A stretch of 64,000 nt of DNA, from the NCBI GenBank assembly GCA_031430575.1, contig JANPBT010000062.1:124001-188000 (forward strand), in the 5' to 3' direction. This DNA is from JANMDS01 sp031430575. Lineage in GTDB: Bacteria > Pseudomonadota > Gammaproteobacteria > Burkholderiales > Casimicrobiaceae. Under the pieces are notes generated by a model. That model was not told where the DNA came from. It saw only the letters and a program-made list of their open reading frames with translations, and ran no database searches. Of this stretch, positions 45,442 through 54,035 are shown piece after piece (position 1 is the first letter of the stretch; the number at the start of each line of letters is the position of its first letter). The translations under genes were made by a program, and so were the position numbers.

Positions 45442-45455
45442 ACCCTGCGGCGCAG
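45442..45455 (+). repeat. Dispersed repeat, near copy (2 mismatches)
   Basis: ACCCTGCGGCGCAG followed by ATTT; the 11-base palindromic core is intact. Confidence 0.8.
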
Positions 45456-45473
45456 ATTTAGCCAAAAGCTGCG

Positions 45474-47255
45474 CTATTTTTTACGCTGCGCAGCCGCATC
45501 GATATCCATATATTCCCACGCTTCATGCATGATCGCGTGTTTGCGAAAGCCCTGTAGCCACGGCTGCTGCAGGGTGTATGAAATATCGGCACGAAAGTTA
45601 ATCCACGGTGCGTAGGCGACTACTAAATCTTGCATCTCATCGATGATCGCGTTGCGCGCGGGGCCATCGGGCATGGTGCGGATTTTTTCGTAGCGTTGGT
45701 CGAAATCCTTAAGCTTAAATTGGGCGTAATTTTCGGCTCCGGCATTTTTGCCATAGAGCAGTTGCAAGAAATTTTCGGCGTCGGGGTAATCGGCATTCCA
45801 GCCTTCGCGCACCATCGTGATCTTGCCTTCGCGCGCGGCGAGCCTGCGATCAGGCGCTTTCTGGGCTTTAAAGGTGATCCTGATTCCAATACTGTCCATC
45901 GCTTTTTTCCAGAGCTCATCTTCTTGCCGCGCAAGCGCGCTGGTGCCAGTATCGCGTTCGAGCAAAAGCGGTGCGCCATCGGGCTGCTCGCGCCAGCCAT
46001 CGCCATCGCGATCCCGGTAGCCGAATCGATCGAGTAATTTCTTGGAAATTGCCAGATCGTAGACGTGCGCCGGGCGGCGCGCCGGGTTCCACCCAGTGAG
46101 ATTTTTGGGCACGAGCCCATTCATCACTTCGCCGTCTTTATTCCAGATCACGTTTATAAATTCGTCCATCGGCCACGCATATTGAATGGCGCGGCGCAGC
46201 GCGATGCGCTCTTTGCTATAGCCGCCTACCACCGGGTGATTAAGATTAAATAAGTCATACCAAAGCCCCGCTTTCGGGCGCGGCGCGAGCACCATGCCTT
46301 TGGCTGCAAACTCAGGCTTAATCACGCTGCCGGTCTTGGCCAGATTCACCGCAGCGGGCGGCAGATCGGCGATATAGTCTTGCTGGCCATTGAGAAATGA
46401 AAGCCAAAGCGCTTGCCCTTCTTCGATCACCGCAATTTCGATCTTAGCGATGCTGGGCACTGGTTTGCCTTTCATTTTGGCAATCAGCGCTTGATCTTCG
46501 GAATCGGTCGAGGCCCAATCCCAAGTGCGCTTACGGTAGCTTGGATTGGCTATGAGCGTGGTCTTGCTGGAGCGTTTGTATCCGCCCAATTTGTAGGGGC
46601 CGGTGCCGACGGGGTGTGCGCCAATTTCAGTGCCGTATTTTTCGATCACTTCGCGCGCGGACGCGCCGGTGCTCGGCATTGCCAAGATATAGAGAAAATT
46701 GAAATCAGGCGCAGCGAGGCGGATGCGCAGGGAATAGCGATCGATGATCTCTAAGCCTGCCATTGGCGCATCGTAATCAAATTTGCCAGACCTTTGCGCG
46801 GCGGCGCGCTCTTCCACGCTGCCCAATACTTTGCCATCAACTAAAAATGCCCACGGCGATTTCACTTTTGGATCCATCAAGCGCTTAAGGGCATAGGCAT
46901 AATCGGCGGCGATCAGCTCGCGCGGCTTACCGTTAAATGCCGGATCGTCGGCGAAGATGATGCCCTTTTGCAGCGTGAAGGTAAAGGTCTTTCCGTCTTC
47001 ACTGACTTGCGGCAGGGCGGCAGCCGTGCGCGGCACTAATTTCACTTTACGCGAAACGTAGTCGTATTCGAGCAGCGGCTCGAAGATGCGCTCGGTCACC
47101 GATTGCGAGGCTTCGTCTGAGGCGAAAGCGTTGTCAAAGCTGGTTTCAGCAATTATGAACGCAACGCGCAACGTCTTGGTGGCATCTGCTGCAATGACGC
47201 TATACGATATTGCGAAAATACCTGCGGCGCAGATTTGGCTCAAAAATGCCCTCAT
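45474..47255 (-). CDS. Periplasmic oligopeptide-type ABC binding protein (SBP family 5)
   Basis: 593 residues. A signal peptide (MRAFLSQICAAGIFAISYSV, cleaved near IAADA) is partly written by an exact repeat copy. The family-5 binding fold is visible in RIFEPLLEYDYVSRKVKLVP, GKTFTFTLQKGIIFADDPAF, GTGPYKLGGYKR and REGWNADYPDAENFLQLLYG. No permease or ATPase genes adjoin, so the transporter must be elsewhere or the protein has another role. Starts 4 bases after the rlmI stop, with a GGTGAG ribosome site lying in that junction. Confidence 0.9.
   Translation of the reverse strand: MRAFLSQICAAGIFAISYSVIAADATKTLRVAFIIAETSFDNAFASDEASQSVTERIFEPLLEYDYVSRKVKLVPRTAAALPQVSEDGKTFTFTLQKGIIFADDPAFNGKPRELIAADYAYALKRLMDPKVKSPWAFLVDGKVLGSVEERAAAQRSGKFDYDAPMAGLEIIDRYSLRIRLAAPDFNFLYILAMPSTGASAREVIEKYGTEIGAHPVGTGPYKLGGYKRSSKTTLIANPSYRKRTWDWASTDSEDQALIAKMKGKPVPSIAKIEIAVIEEGQALWLSFLNGQQDYIADLPPAAVNLAKTGSVIKPEFAAKGMVLAPRPKAGLWYDLFNLNHPVVGGYSKERIALRRAIQYAWPMDEFINVIWNKDGEVMNGLVPKNLTGWNPARRPAHVYDLAISKKLLDRFGYRDRDGDGWREQPDGAPLLLERDTGTSALARQEDELWKKAMDSIGIRITFKAQKAPDRRLAAREGKITMVREGWNADYPDAENFLQLLYGKNAGAENYAQFKLKDFDQRYEKIRTMPDGPARNAIIDEMQDLVVAYAPWINFRADISYTLQQPWLQGFRKHAIMHEAWEYMDIDAAAQRKK
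47219..47232 (+). repeat. Dispersed 14-mer repeat, copy 28 (forward, in binding-protein signal peptide)
   Basis: Exact copy, read QICAAGIF inside the hydrophobic core of a signal peptide. Confidence 0.95.
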
Positions 47256-47259
47256 AGTC

Positions 47260-48453
47260 TCACCCCGCCTTCATCAAAAGTAAGCCCTTCAAGTAGTGCC
47301 CCTCCGGGAAATCAAGCGCGATGGGGTGATCGGCGCTGGCGGCTAGTTTTTTGACGATATGCAGCTCGGCATGGGCATCCATTGCCGCGCCAGCGATGAT
47401 TTTTTGAAAGAGCGCATCGTCAATGCCGCCTGAGCATGAAAAAGTCATCAACTGCCCGCCCGGCGCGAGCAATTTCATTGCCCATAAGTTGATATCTTTA
47501 TAGGCGCGCGCCGCTTTTTCAGCATGCGCAGCCGAGGGCGCAAATTTAGGCGGATCGAGCACAATTAAATCAAACTGCGCGCCCTTATCCCGCAGCTTGC
47601 GCAGCGTCTCAAACACATCTGAGGTGTGCCAATCAAAGCGCGCTTCATCAAGACCGTTCGCCTTCACATTGCGCTGCGCTGCCGCAATCGCTTCTGCTGA
47701 AGCATCAATGCTGGTGACGTGCGCCGCGCCCGCTTTTGCCGCTGCCAGCGAGAAGCCGCCGGTATAGCAAAAGCAATTGAGCACACGCTTGCCCGCCGCG
47801 AGCGTTTGTATCAGCGCCCGATTGTCGGTTTGATCGAGGTAAGCGCCCGTTTTATGCCCCGTTTGCACGTCGATTTCATAAGCGATACCGTGCTCCCGCA
47901 AGGCGATCGGCGCATCGAGCGTACCCACCGAAATTTCGCAGCGCACGGGCAAGCCCTCTAGCGTGCGCACTTCCGCATCACTGCGCTCAACCACCGCACG
48001 CGGGCTGCGCGTCGCCACGATCTGCGCGATGATTGCCGCGCGCCAAGGCTCCATCATCGCCGCCGAAATGGAGAAAACCACGACCGCGCCATAGGCATCG
48101 ATCACGAGCCCCGGCAAGCCATCAGACTCGCCATGCACCCAGCGAAAAGCATCGTTGCTCAAAAAGCCCAGCAAACTGCGCCGCAGGTAGGCCGCCTTTA
48201 ATTTTGCCGCGATCATTTCAGCATCAACGGTTTGCCCCTCAACGAAGCTCCACACCCGCGCCCGAATTTGTGAAGCCGGGCTCCAGCCTGCATGCGCCAA
48301 AAAGCCGCCCTCGGCCGTGCGCAACGTCACCACCTCGCCGACCTGCGGTGCAACTTTAATTCGCGTTTCGTCAATTGCCCCGGAGAAAACCCAAGGATGA
48401 TGATTTTTAAGCGTTTTCTCGCGGCCTAGCTTTAAATAAATTGAGATCGTCAT
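47260..48453 (-). CDS. rlmI: 23S rRNA (cytosine-1962-C5) methyltransferase RlmI-like
   Basis: 397 residues from MTISIYLKLGREKTLKNHHP. N-terminal PUA-like domain (GREKTLKNHHPWVFSGAI), then GGFLAHAGWSPASQIRARVW, then the SAM-dependent domain with VLNCFCYTGGFSLAAAKAG, DASAEAIAAAQRNVKANGL and the catalytic region DLIVLDPPKFAPS / FSCSGGI. Repeat copies read AYLRRSLLG (exact) and KVAPQVGEV (degenerate). The ORF could extend upstream through the GC-rich hairpin, but that part is not conserved. Cotranscribed with the binding-protein gene. Confidence 0.9.
   Translation of the reverse strand: MTISIYLKLGREKTLKNHHPWVFSGAIDETRIKVAPQVGEVVTLRTAEGGFLAHAGWSPASQIRARVWSFVEGQTVDAEMIAAKLKAAYLRRSLLGFLSNDAFRWVHGESDGLPGLVIDAYGAVVVFSISAAMMEPWRAAIIAQIVATRSPRAVVERSDAEVRTLEGLPVRCEISVGTLDAPIALREHGIAYEIDVQTGHKTGAYLDQTDNRALIQTLAAGKRVLNCFCYTGGFSLAAAKAGAAHVTSIDASAEAIAAAQRNVKANGLDEARFDWHTSDVFETLRKLRDKGAQFDLIVLDPPKFAPSAAHAEKAARAYKDINLWAMKLLAPGGQLMTFSCSGGIDDALFQKIIAGAAMDAHAELHIVKKLAASADHPIALDFPEGHYLKGLLLMKAG
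48176..48189 (-). repeat. Dispersed 14-mer repeat, copy 29 (reverse, in rlmI)
   Basis: Exact copy, read AYLRRSLL on the minus strand, the same peptide as the degenerate prlC copy. Confidence 0.95.
48340..48353 (+). repeat. Dispersed repeat, degenerate copy (3 mismatches, in rlmI)
   Basis: GACCTGCGGTGCAA, read KVAPQVGEV on the minus strand. Confidence 0.45.
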
Positions 48454-48515
48454 CCGCGCATTGTGAACGAGATCGGGTTTGCGTGGGTTTGCCTTGATGC
48501 CTAATTGTGCGAAAC

Positions 48516-48529
48516 CCGCGCCGCAGGTA
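48516..48529 (-). repeat. Dispersed repeat, near copy (1 mismatch)
   Basis: CCGCGCCGCAGGTA on the plus strand, intergenic between the histidine kinase and rlmI. Confidence 0.75.
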
Positions 48530-48542
48530 AGCCGCCAAAGCC

Positions 48543-48563
48543 CCCTCTCCCCGGGGGAGAGGG
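48543..48563. repeat. GC-rich palindromic intergenic repeat (PLPGERG-type)
   Basis: CCCTCTCCCC and GGGGAGAGGG form a 10-bp stem about a single central G; the tail TTGGGGTGAGGG follows. This arrangement, which reads TLSPGERG in translation, is a widespread intergenic repeat of proteobacterial genomes and often causes spurious ORFs. Confidence 0.65.
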
Positions 48564-48661
48564 TTGGGGTGAGGGTGGTTGCATGGCTCACTCTCGCAGC
48601 CGGAACGAATGATGCGAACGCTACGAACGCTCAGTACGCTACAAACGATTTCCCCAACCAA

Positions 48662-48675
48662 AACCTGCGGCGCAG
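48662..48675 (+). repeat. Dispersed repeat, near copy (1 mismatch)
   Basis: AACCTGCGGCGCAG followed by ATT, just past the histidine kinase stop codon. Confidence 0.85.
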
Positions 48676-48692
48676 ATTCAGCGAGAAACCCG

Positions 48693-50462
48693 CTAACCCC
48701 GATCCCCAATTTCTGCCGGAATCAGGAGCCGCACTATCGCGCCCGATCCCGCGCCTGCCGAAATCAACTCGAGCTCGCCGCCCGCGAGGCCAGCGCGAGT
48801 GCGCATATTCGCAATGCCGCGCCCGCCGCCGCCCGCGATCAAACCTTGCGCAAAGCCCGCGCCATCATCTAAGATTTCAATGATCACCCGCAAATGCGCT
48901 GCGTCCCATTTCGCCGCGACGTCTGCCCGCGTCGCGCCGCGCGCATGTTTGGCGATATTGGTAATCGCTTCTGCCACGATCCGCTGCAAATGAAAAAGCA
49001 CCTCGCGACTCAGCTTCAAATCAGGTGGAAACTCATCAAACTTCCAATCAGAAGCCAGCTGTGAAGCTGCCAGCCGCGGCTGCAAGCGAAAGCGCAGATT
49101 AGCCAAAGTGGTTACCAAATCGGTCTCGGTGGGCGACATGGAATCAATCGCGATACGGAAATCGACCAACGCATCTTGCGCCATTGCTTCAATCGCTTTT
49201 GAATCAAGCTGCTCGCGCTTAGCCGCGCCCAAAAGCGCCACCAAATGCCCGCCCACGCCGTCATGAATGTCGCGCATGATGCGGGCGCGCTCTTCGAGCT
49301 TGGTCAACTCTTTGGTCTGTGTTTCGCGCAACGCGAATTCCGAGCTCAATTGCGCAGTCTTTTCTTGCACTTTACTCTCAAGATCGGTGGTGAGCACCTT
49401 CAAATCGCCTGCCATGCGATTAAAGCTTTGGGCGACGTTTTGAAACTCATAAATCTGCGCCGCAGGTATGCGATGATCCAAATTGCCATTGGCAAATTCG
49501 TTCGCGCTTTTAGAAAGGGCGATGATGGGGCGCGTCATCTTGCGGGCAAGCCAGTAGCTCGCCGCGAGCGCGCCCGAAAGACCCAGCCCAAGCAGCGCGA
49601 GCGACCAGAGCAGCGACTTGTAGACTGGCACTAAGAGCTTAGACTTTGGCTGCGAAATAAAAAAAAGCCAGCTTGGATTTTTTAGCGATTGCCATGAGTT
49701 AAATAGCGTTTCGCCATCGCGGATGGATGTTGCGTTGCCGTTTAAAGCACCCGCCCGGCTTGCACCGATTGCCTGTTGCACGGCCACATCAGTTTTTAAG
49801 GCATCGATTCGCAAGGCTTGCAGGCGGTTTGAGTGTGCAACAGTAAGCCCGGCAGCATCGACGATAAAAGACTGTGATGCCGGGCTCGTTGCAATGCGAG
49901 CAAGCGCTTCTGAAAGCGTTTGTAAACTAATTTTTGCCACGCTGACTTGCTCTGAGCTGCCCTTATCTGCCAACGCGAGATAGACAAAAGGCGTCGTTCG
50001 CCCCGGCTCAAGGCGCACTTCGGAGTAAGTTGGCTCACCCGAGCGCGCGCGGCTTATGAGTTCTTTATCAAAATGGATTCCTGAGCCAAACGTTACCGGC
50101 CGCGAGCGACTCACAGCGGCAAGCTCGATGCCCTCGGGCGACACCAGCGAAATTTCTTGCACCGCGACTAGCGTGGAGATCACGCGTCGATACTCGGTTG
50201 CCCGATCGTCTTGGGTTAAACCGGTCGCGCTCCACGGAATTGAGGCGATCACACGAAGATTACGTTCGATTTCTTCAAGAAGCCCAAGGGTGCGATCTCG
50301 CGCGAGCTGTGTCTGCAGCGCATGCGTGCCTTCCATGTGGTTTTCAGCGTCGCGATACGACTGAATTGCAAACGCGATACCGGCGGCGCAGAGCACTGCG
50401 CACACAACCCCTGCCAAGCTGAGTGCGTAGCGCCGAAAAACAGTGCTTGGAAACTTCCCCAC
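48693..50462 (-). CDS. Membrane sensor histidine kinase (NarX/LiaS-type HisKA_3)
   Basis: About 589 residues from the GTG at 50462, one base after the upstream stop; ATGs at 50525 and 50555 would overlap the upstream gene by 62 or 92 bases. First membrane helix (LSLAGVVCAVLCAAGIAFAI), a large periplasmic sensing domain, second helix (LLWSLALLGLGLSGALAASY), HAMP with NGNLDHRIPAAQIYEFQNVA, then HisKA_3 with the phospho-acceptor in MRDIHDGVGGHLVALLG and the ATPase domain (AEAITNIAKHARG, DDGAGF, GRGIANMRTRAG). No response regulator gene adjoins. Probably senses through the binding protein encoded just upstream. Confidence 0.88.
   Translation of the reverse strand: MGKFPSTVFRRYALSLAGVVCAVLCAAGIAFAIQSYRDAENHMEGTHALQTQLARDRTLGLLEEIERNLRVIASIPWSATGLTQDDRATEYRRVISTLVAVQEISLVSPEGIELAAVSRSRPVTFGSGIHFDKELISRARSGEPTYSEVRLEPGRTTPFVYLALADKGSSEQVSVAKISLQTLSEALARIATSPASQSFIVDAAGLTVAHSNRLQALRIDALKTDVAVQQAIGASRAGALNGNATSIRDGETLFNSWQSLKNPSWLFFISQPKSKLLVPVYKSLLWSLALLGLGLSGALAASYWLARKMTRPIIALSKSANEFANGNLDHRIPAAQIYEFQNVAQSFNRMAGDLKVLTTDLESKVQEKTAQLSSEFALRETQTKELTKLEERARIMRDIHDGVGGHLVALLGAAKREQLDSKAIEAMAQDALVDFRIAIDSMSPTETDLVTTLANLRFRLQPRLAASQLASDWKFDEFPPDLKLSREVLFHLQRIVAEAITNIAKHARGATRADVAAKWDAAHLRVIIEILDDGAGFAQGLIAGGGGRGIANMRTRAGLAGGELELISAGAGSGAIVRLLIPAEIGDRG
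49455..49468 (-). repeat. Dispersed 14-mer repeat, copy 30 (reverse, in histidine kinase HAMP)
   Basis: Exact copy, read HRIPAAQIYEF at the middle of the HAMP domain. Confidence 0.95.
50378..50391 (+). repeat. Dispersed repeat, near copy (1 mismatch, in histidine kinase)
   Basis: TACCGGCGGCGCAG, read LCAAGIAF in the first membrane helix. Confidence 0.7.
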
Positions 50463-50463
50463 G

Positions 50464-51588
50464 TTAGTTTGTGGCGGGTTCTCGTTGCGGCAGAAGGAGA
50501 AATTTTTTGGGGAAAACCCAACCATGAGATTTCGCGAGCTTATGGTTAACGACAAGCTCGTATTCAGTCGGGAAGCTCACGGGAAGCAAACGAATCGGAG
50601 TTCCTTTTGCAATCGCGATGATGTAGCGTGCGGCCTCTTGTGCCAAGTCAACTTTGGTGCCTAGATGCATCCAAGCACCGTTATCTGCTTCGTCCCAAGG
50701 AAACATTGTTGGTATTGGAATCGCCGCCGTTGCATTAATGTAGCGGCGGGTGTTGCCATCGAGCAAGCTATCAGAATTTATGATCGCCGCGTCAAGCTTA
50801 AATTGAGCGTAAATCGATTTAAGCTCGTCAATTTGCCCCACGGAAATTGTGATTGGGATCAAATCAATCCCGAGGGCTTTTAATCGCGCAATAAATTTCC
50901 ATTTAGTCTCGTCGTATAGATCCGCTCCAACAAATCCGATGCGAGACAGCGGTGGGTCACGTGCATCCCGCAGCGCTTGCGCGCGCGCCGGAATCAGATT
51001 ATCAAGCTGTAGTTCATTTGGGCGAGAGGTGTTGCAATTTTCAGAAGTTGACGTTGGTGCGATGACGCGCAAATCGTATCGCGTAAACCCTGTGATGTTT
51101 CGCTCAGGCGCGCAGAGATTCGCAATAATATTCCATCGTTTTGAGGTTGGGCCTGGATTGCATTTGCAACCGATGACGATCGGAATCGATGACGTCTTGG
51201 CGGCAAAAAATTTTGCAGCCGCCGCGCCGGCGGCGTAAATCACATCAGGTTTACTGGACAGAACGGTTTCACTCATCTTTTCGTTTAAGGCAGCCGCTTC
51301 GGGTAAAGCGATTTCATTGCGCTCGCGAAGATCGAAATGATGCGTTTTGATCTCAAACGAAACGATTTCCTTAAATTCTGATTTGGCAATCGAATCGAGA
51401 CTTTTACGTAACTCGTCGACTCGATTGCTTGTTGTCGCGCCAGAAGTTGTAGTCACGTACGCAACCGAGAACTGTTTTGCCATCGCCGAGGAGATCGTCG
51501 CTATTAACAGCAGATAGAGCAACAAACCGTGCGCGCGAGTCGGTCCGTTTCTAAACCAGAAAAAAAAGTGGGAGATCACGGTAGTCAT
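50464..51588 (-). CDS. ABC_sub_bind-type periplasmic binding protein
   Basis: 374 residues with an N-terminal hydrophobic export segment (LLLYLLLIATISSAMA). The fold resembles the ABC_sub_bind family: DVIYAAGAAAAKFFAAKTSS then IPIVIGCKCNPG, GFVGADLYDETKW, LDAAIINSDSLLDGNTRRYI and PTMFPWDEADNGAWMHLG. No permease gene is present. Its stop lies one base before the kinase GTG, so it is likely the ligand-binding partner of that kinase. No repeat copy present. Separated by 30 bases from the trypsin-like gene upstream. Confidence 0.72.
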   Translation of the reverse strand: MTTVISHFFFWFRNGPTRAHGLLLYLLLIATISSAMAKQFSVAYVTTTSGATTSNRVDELRKSLDSIAKSEFKEIVSFEIKTHHFDLRERNEIALPEAAALNEKMSETVLSSKPDVIYAAGAAAAKFFAAKTSSIPIVIGCKCNPGPTSKRWNIIANLCAPERNITGFTRYDLRVIAPTSTSENCNTSRPNELQLDNLIPARAQALRDARDPPLSRIGFVGADLYDETKWKFIARLKALGIDLIPITISVGQIDELKSIYAQFKLDAAIINSDSLLDGNTRRYINATAAIPIPTMFPWDEADNGAWMHLGTKVDLAQEAARYIIAIAKGTPIRLLPVSFPTEYELVVNHKLAKSHGWVFPKKFLLLPQREPATN

Positions 51589-51618
51589 TAGGTCAAGTTT
51601 CTTTTCATGGCGCGCGAT

Positions 51619-52638
51619 TCATCGACCACTCGCCGCAGCGGGGGGGATTTCACCTAGGCGCAGAGTTACATTATTTTTTCGCGACATATCCCTAAATACG
51701 TCTCCAATCCAATTCGCTTGAGCAGGTAAACATATGTCATTCCACCACTGTTCTTCATCGCTTCCGTCTGGTTTTTTTCGGCAATGTGGATAATAAGTGC
51801 TGACATAGGGATCCCATTTTGTCAGGAATTCATCTGGAATTTTTTTAAATCGTCGGTGATGCATCCCTAAGAGGCAGCCCTTTTTCGTAAACACAGCCGC
51901 TCCGCTAAAGCCATCGTGAAGCCCCTCGGCGCTATAGTCGATAAATTGAAGCGACCCCCCCGTTTTGGAAAAGCGCGTGCTCCGTAAGATCTTGCGATGC
52001 GGCTCATTTAAAACCGCAAGGCGTCGCATTTTTGAGCCATCTTTGTTGTTTTCTCCCTCATACCCGGCAATCATTAAGTTTTCGCCGACTGCAGGCGCGC
52101 AGGTTTTCAGCTCTGATTTCCATTTTGATGCTTCGGTGGAGTAGAGGAGCCTCATCGATAAAGCCGCGTAGTCAAGGTGCTCTTTTGGGCTTGAGATCGC
52201 GTTTTCAATTTGAAGCTCGTAGAGCCGGAACTGCTCTTTGAGCTGCCCTGCATCTTCTTCCTCGTTGGTGCATCCAAAAAGCACCAACTTTCCTGCAATG
52301 TCGTGCGCGTACTTAAAAGAATGCATGGTCGTGATGAGGAGTCGCTCTGAAATTTGAATGCCCGAGGAAATAGATTTCGGTAGCTTTTCATCGTTGCCGC
52401 CTTTGCTGACTTTGTCGAAAATAACGCCGACGGCTCTAATTGATGGCGCGTCTACAAGCGCGGAAATATATTCAGGAGGCGCTTCCGAATATTTAAGCGA
52501 GTTGCATAGTTTTACTGCGAGCTCCGCGTAGTCGATGGCCTCGCTTTTTGCGGCCGTCGCACGCGAAAAATTGCTGGTCATCGAAAACAGCAAGGGAATT
52601 GCGAGCAGTGCGTATTTTTTTAACCAGTACCGCATCAT
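51619..52638 (-). CDS. Exported trypsin-like (S1-fold) protein, degenerate motifs
   Basis: 339 residues from MMRYWLKKYALLAIP, with a signal peptide. A chymotrypsin-like order can be discerned: LLITTMHSF (His), LDYAALSM (Asp) and the serine segment GLHDGFSGAAVFTKKGCLLG, equivalent to GNSGGPV. The Ser is present, but TAAH and GNSGG consensus residues are altered. It may be an active divergent protease or an inactive binder. The start overlaps the stop of the larger trypsin-like gene (ATGA). Confidence 0.65.
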   Translation of the reverse strand: MMRYWLKKYALLAIPLLFSMTSNFSRATAAKSEAIDYAELAVKLCNSLKYSEAPPEYISALVDAPSIRAVGVIFDKVSKGGNDEKLPKSISSGIQISERLLITTMHSFKYAHDIAGKLVLFGCTNEEEDAGQLKEQFRLYELQIENAISSPKEHLDYAALSMRLLYSTEASKWKSELKTCAPAVGENLMIAGYEGENNKDGSKMRRLAVLNEPHRKILRSTRFSKTGGSLQFIDYSAEGLHDGFSGAAVFTKKGCLLGMHHRRFKKIPDEFLTKWDPYVSTYYPHCRKKPDGSDEEQWWNDICLPAQANWIGDVFRDMSRKNNVTLRLGEIPPAAASGR

Positions 52639-54032
52639 CGCGCTGCCGCCGCCAGCTGACAGGCTTTGGGCTTCCAAAATTTATTGCAAAGATCATTGAT
52701 GATGGAATCGATGCGGGTGCCGCGATTGGGCAAACTTAAGTTGAGTCGCGCAGTTCCAATCGGGTGCGATCCGTATGGGCTGCTGCACGGCCCGACTTCA
52801 GTCCCATCAAAGGTAATTACTTTGCATTGTCCAGCTTCCCATTTTTCTCTGAGATTTGAAAATCTCAAACCTTTGGTGTGCATTCCGATTAACTTGAACG
52901 CATCATCGAAAACCGGCGCACCAGAAAAACCGTGATTGGTTTGATTGTCATAGCAGAATCCATCGCCCTCGCATAATCCAATGCGATAGGCATTCGATTG
53001 GCCAAACGTTGAGAGAATCATTCCGCGCGGAAAAAAAACGTTATCCGTAAACCCCAGTAAATGTACGCGGCCATGCGGAGATTGCTTCTGAGTGGGAAGG
53101 CTCCTCAGGTCGATCGGGCGGATGCCGAGACGAGTAGGGCATCGCTTTAAAGTGCCTTTTCCGCATTCAATTGTGATGATGGCGTAGTCTAGGGTCGCGT
53201 CTGAATTGGTTGCCGAGAATTTCACCTGTTGATCGGAGTTCAGTGTTAACTCGTATTCAACGAGGTCTTCCAAGCCGGGCGGCTCCCCGGTATCGTCTGC
53301 GTTAAACGCGAGTCGACGTTCTGATGCCTTTGGTCTCGTTTTATCCGCATTCGCGTTTTCACCCAAAACATATCGAAACTGAGCAACGCGAACGCCTGGC
53401 TTGTCACCGTAAAAAATATGCGCTGCCGTCAGTAGCTCGTTATGTGAGATGAGCGTCGCCGTGCCCGCTGTCTTACCAAACTCGTCGACAAGTCTTGCAA
53501 CCGCGCCCGCATCAGGCGGCAACCGCACCAACTCGCCATGGCCGTCTCCCTTAGCGGCCTGGGTGACACACGCCGCCGGGATTATCCCCGCCATCCCGAT
53601 CGCATGATGCGCTGCAACGGTTGCACACGCTGGCTTTTGCAGCCAAAACTCATTTGCTTTCGCAATCGAATCCTGCCAGTCAGGCTTTGATTTATCGCTC
53701 TCGTTTGATATTTCCTTGAAGCCGTACTGGGAGACGGGGCCGAAAAGGCCTGGAACAGGCCTCGTCCACAGCGTGGCTGAAACAGGGCATGAGAGCGGAA
53801 TCACGGCGAGTGCAGCTGTGTCTGTGAATAGCATCGGCAGCTCGTTCGCAGCCGGAACGCGTAGCGTGACAACGCTCGCACCTGCGCAGCTACTGACGCG
53901 TTGCGCCACAACTTTTTGGCTCGTTGCAGTGGCAATGAAATCAGTTTCCCAAGTCGCTGGGGCAATCAGCCCTAAAATTGCGCCCAGAGCAACCGCCCCA
54001 AATTCTGCGACCGTCTCAAAAAAAGCCTCCAT
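52635..54032 (-). CDS. Trypsin-like serine peptidase (membrane-anchored or exported)
   Basis: 465 residues. An N-terminal hydrophobic segment (FGAVALGAILGLIAP) suggests export or anchoring. A roughly 150-residue unrecognised N-terminal region precedes the S1 fold, which has ELLTAAHIFYGDKPG (His, about residue 207), LDYAIITIECG (Asp, about 292) and QTNHGFSGAPVFDDAFKLIG (Ser, about 385). All three triad residues are present. A downstream paralogue of degenerate type overlaps its stop. It starts 3 bases after the preceding unknown gene. Confidence 0.78.
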   Translation of the reverse strand: MEAFFETVAEFGAVALGAILGLIAPATWETDFIATATSQKVVAQRVSSCAGASVVTLRVPAANELPMLFTDTAALAVIPLSCPVSATLWTRPVPGLFGPVSQYGFKEISNESDKSKPDWQDSIAKANEFWLQKPACATVAAHHAIGMAGIIPAACVTQAAKGDGHGELVRLPPDAGAVARLVDEFGKTAGTATLISHNELLTAAHIFYGDKPGVRVAQFRYVLGENANADKTRPKASERRLAFNADDTGEPPGLEDLVEYELTLNSDQQVKFSATNSDATLDYAIITIECGKGTLKRCPTRLGIRPIDLRSLPTQKQSPHGRVHLLGFTDNVFFPRGMILSTFGQSNAYRIGLCEGDGFCYDNQTNHGFSGAPVFDDAFKLIGMHTKGLRFSNLREKWEAGQCKVITFDGTEVGPCSSPYGSHPIGTARLNLSLPNRGTRIDSIINDLCNKFWKPKACQLAAAAR

Positions 54033-54035
54033 ATC

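Larger units (their letters stand above)
45421..45455. terminator. Hairpin of two repeat copies downstream of the OppA-type gene
   Basis: CTGCGCCGCAGG (45421-45432) pairs with CCTGCGGCGCAG (45444-45455), 12 perfect pairs around an 11-base loop. Here the copies are in the opposite order (reverse, then forward) from the other pairs. It sits 18 bases past the stop of the leftward binding-protein gene, a terminator position. Confidence 0.65.

Noticed and set aside
48454..48692. Possible small proteins reading TPTLSPGERG
   Set aside because: The reading comes from a widespread GC-rich palindromic intergenic repeat (48543-48563) flanked by two near copies of the dispersed repeat.
51180..51245. GCC/GGC-rich stretch in the binding-protein gene resembling the repeat
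   Set aside because: It encodes an Ala-rich loop and lacks the ACCTGCG core.
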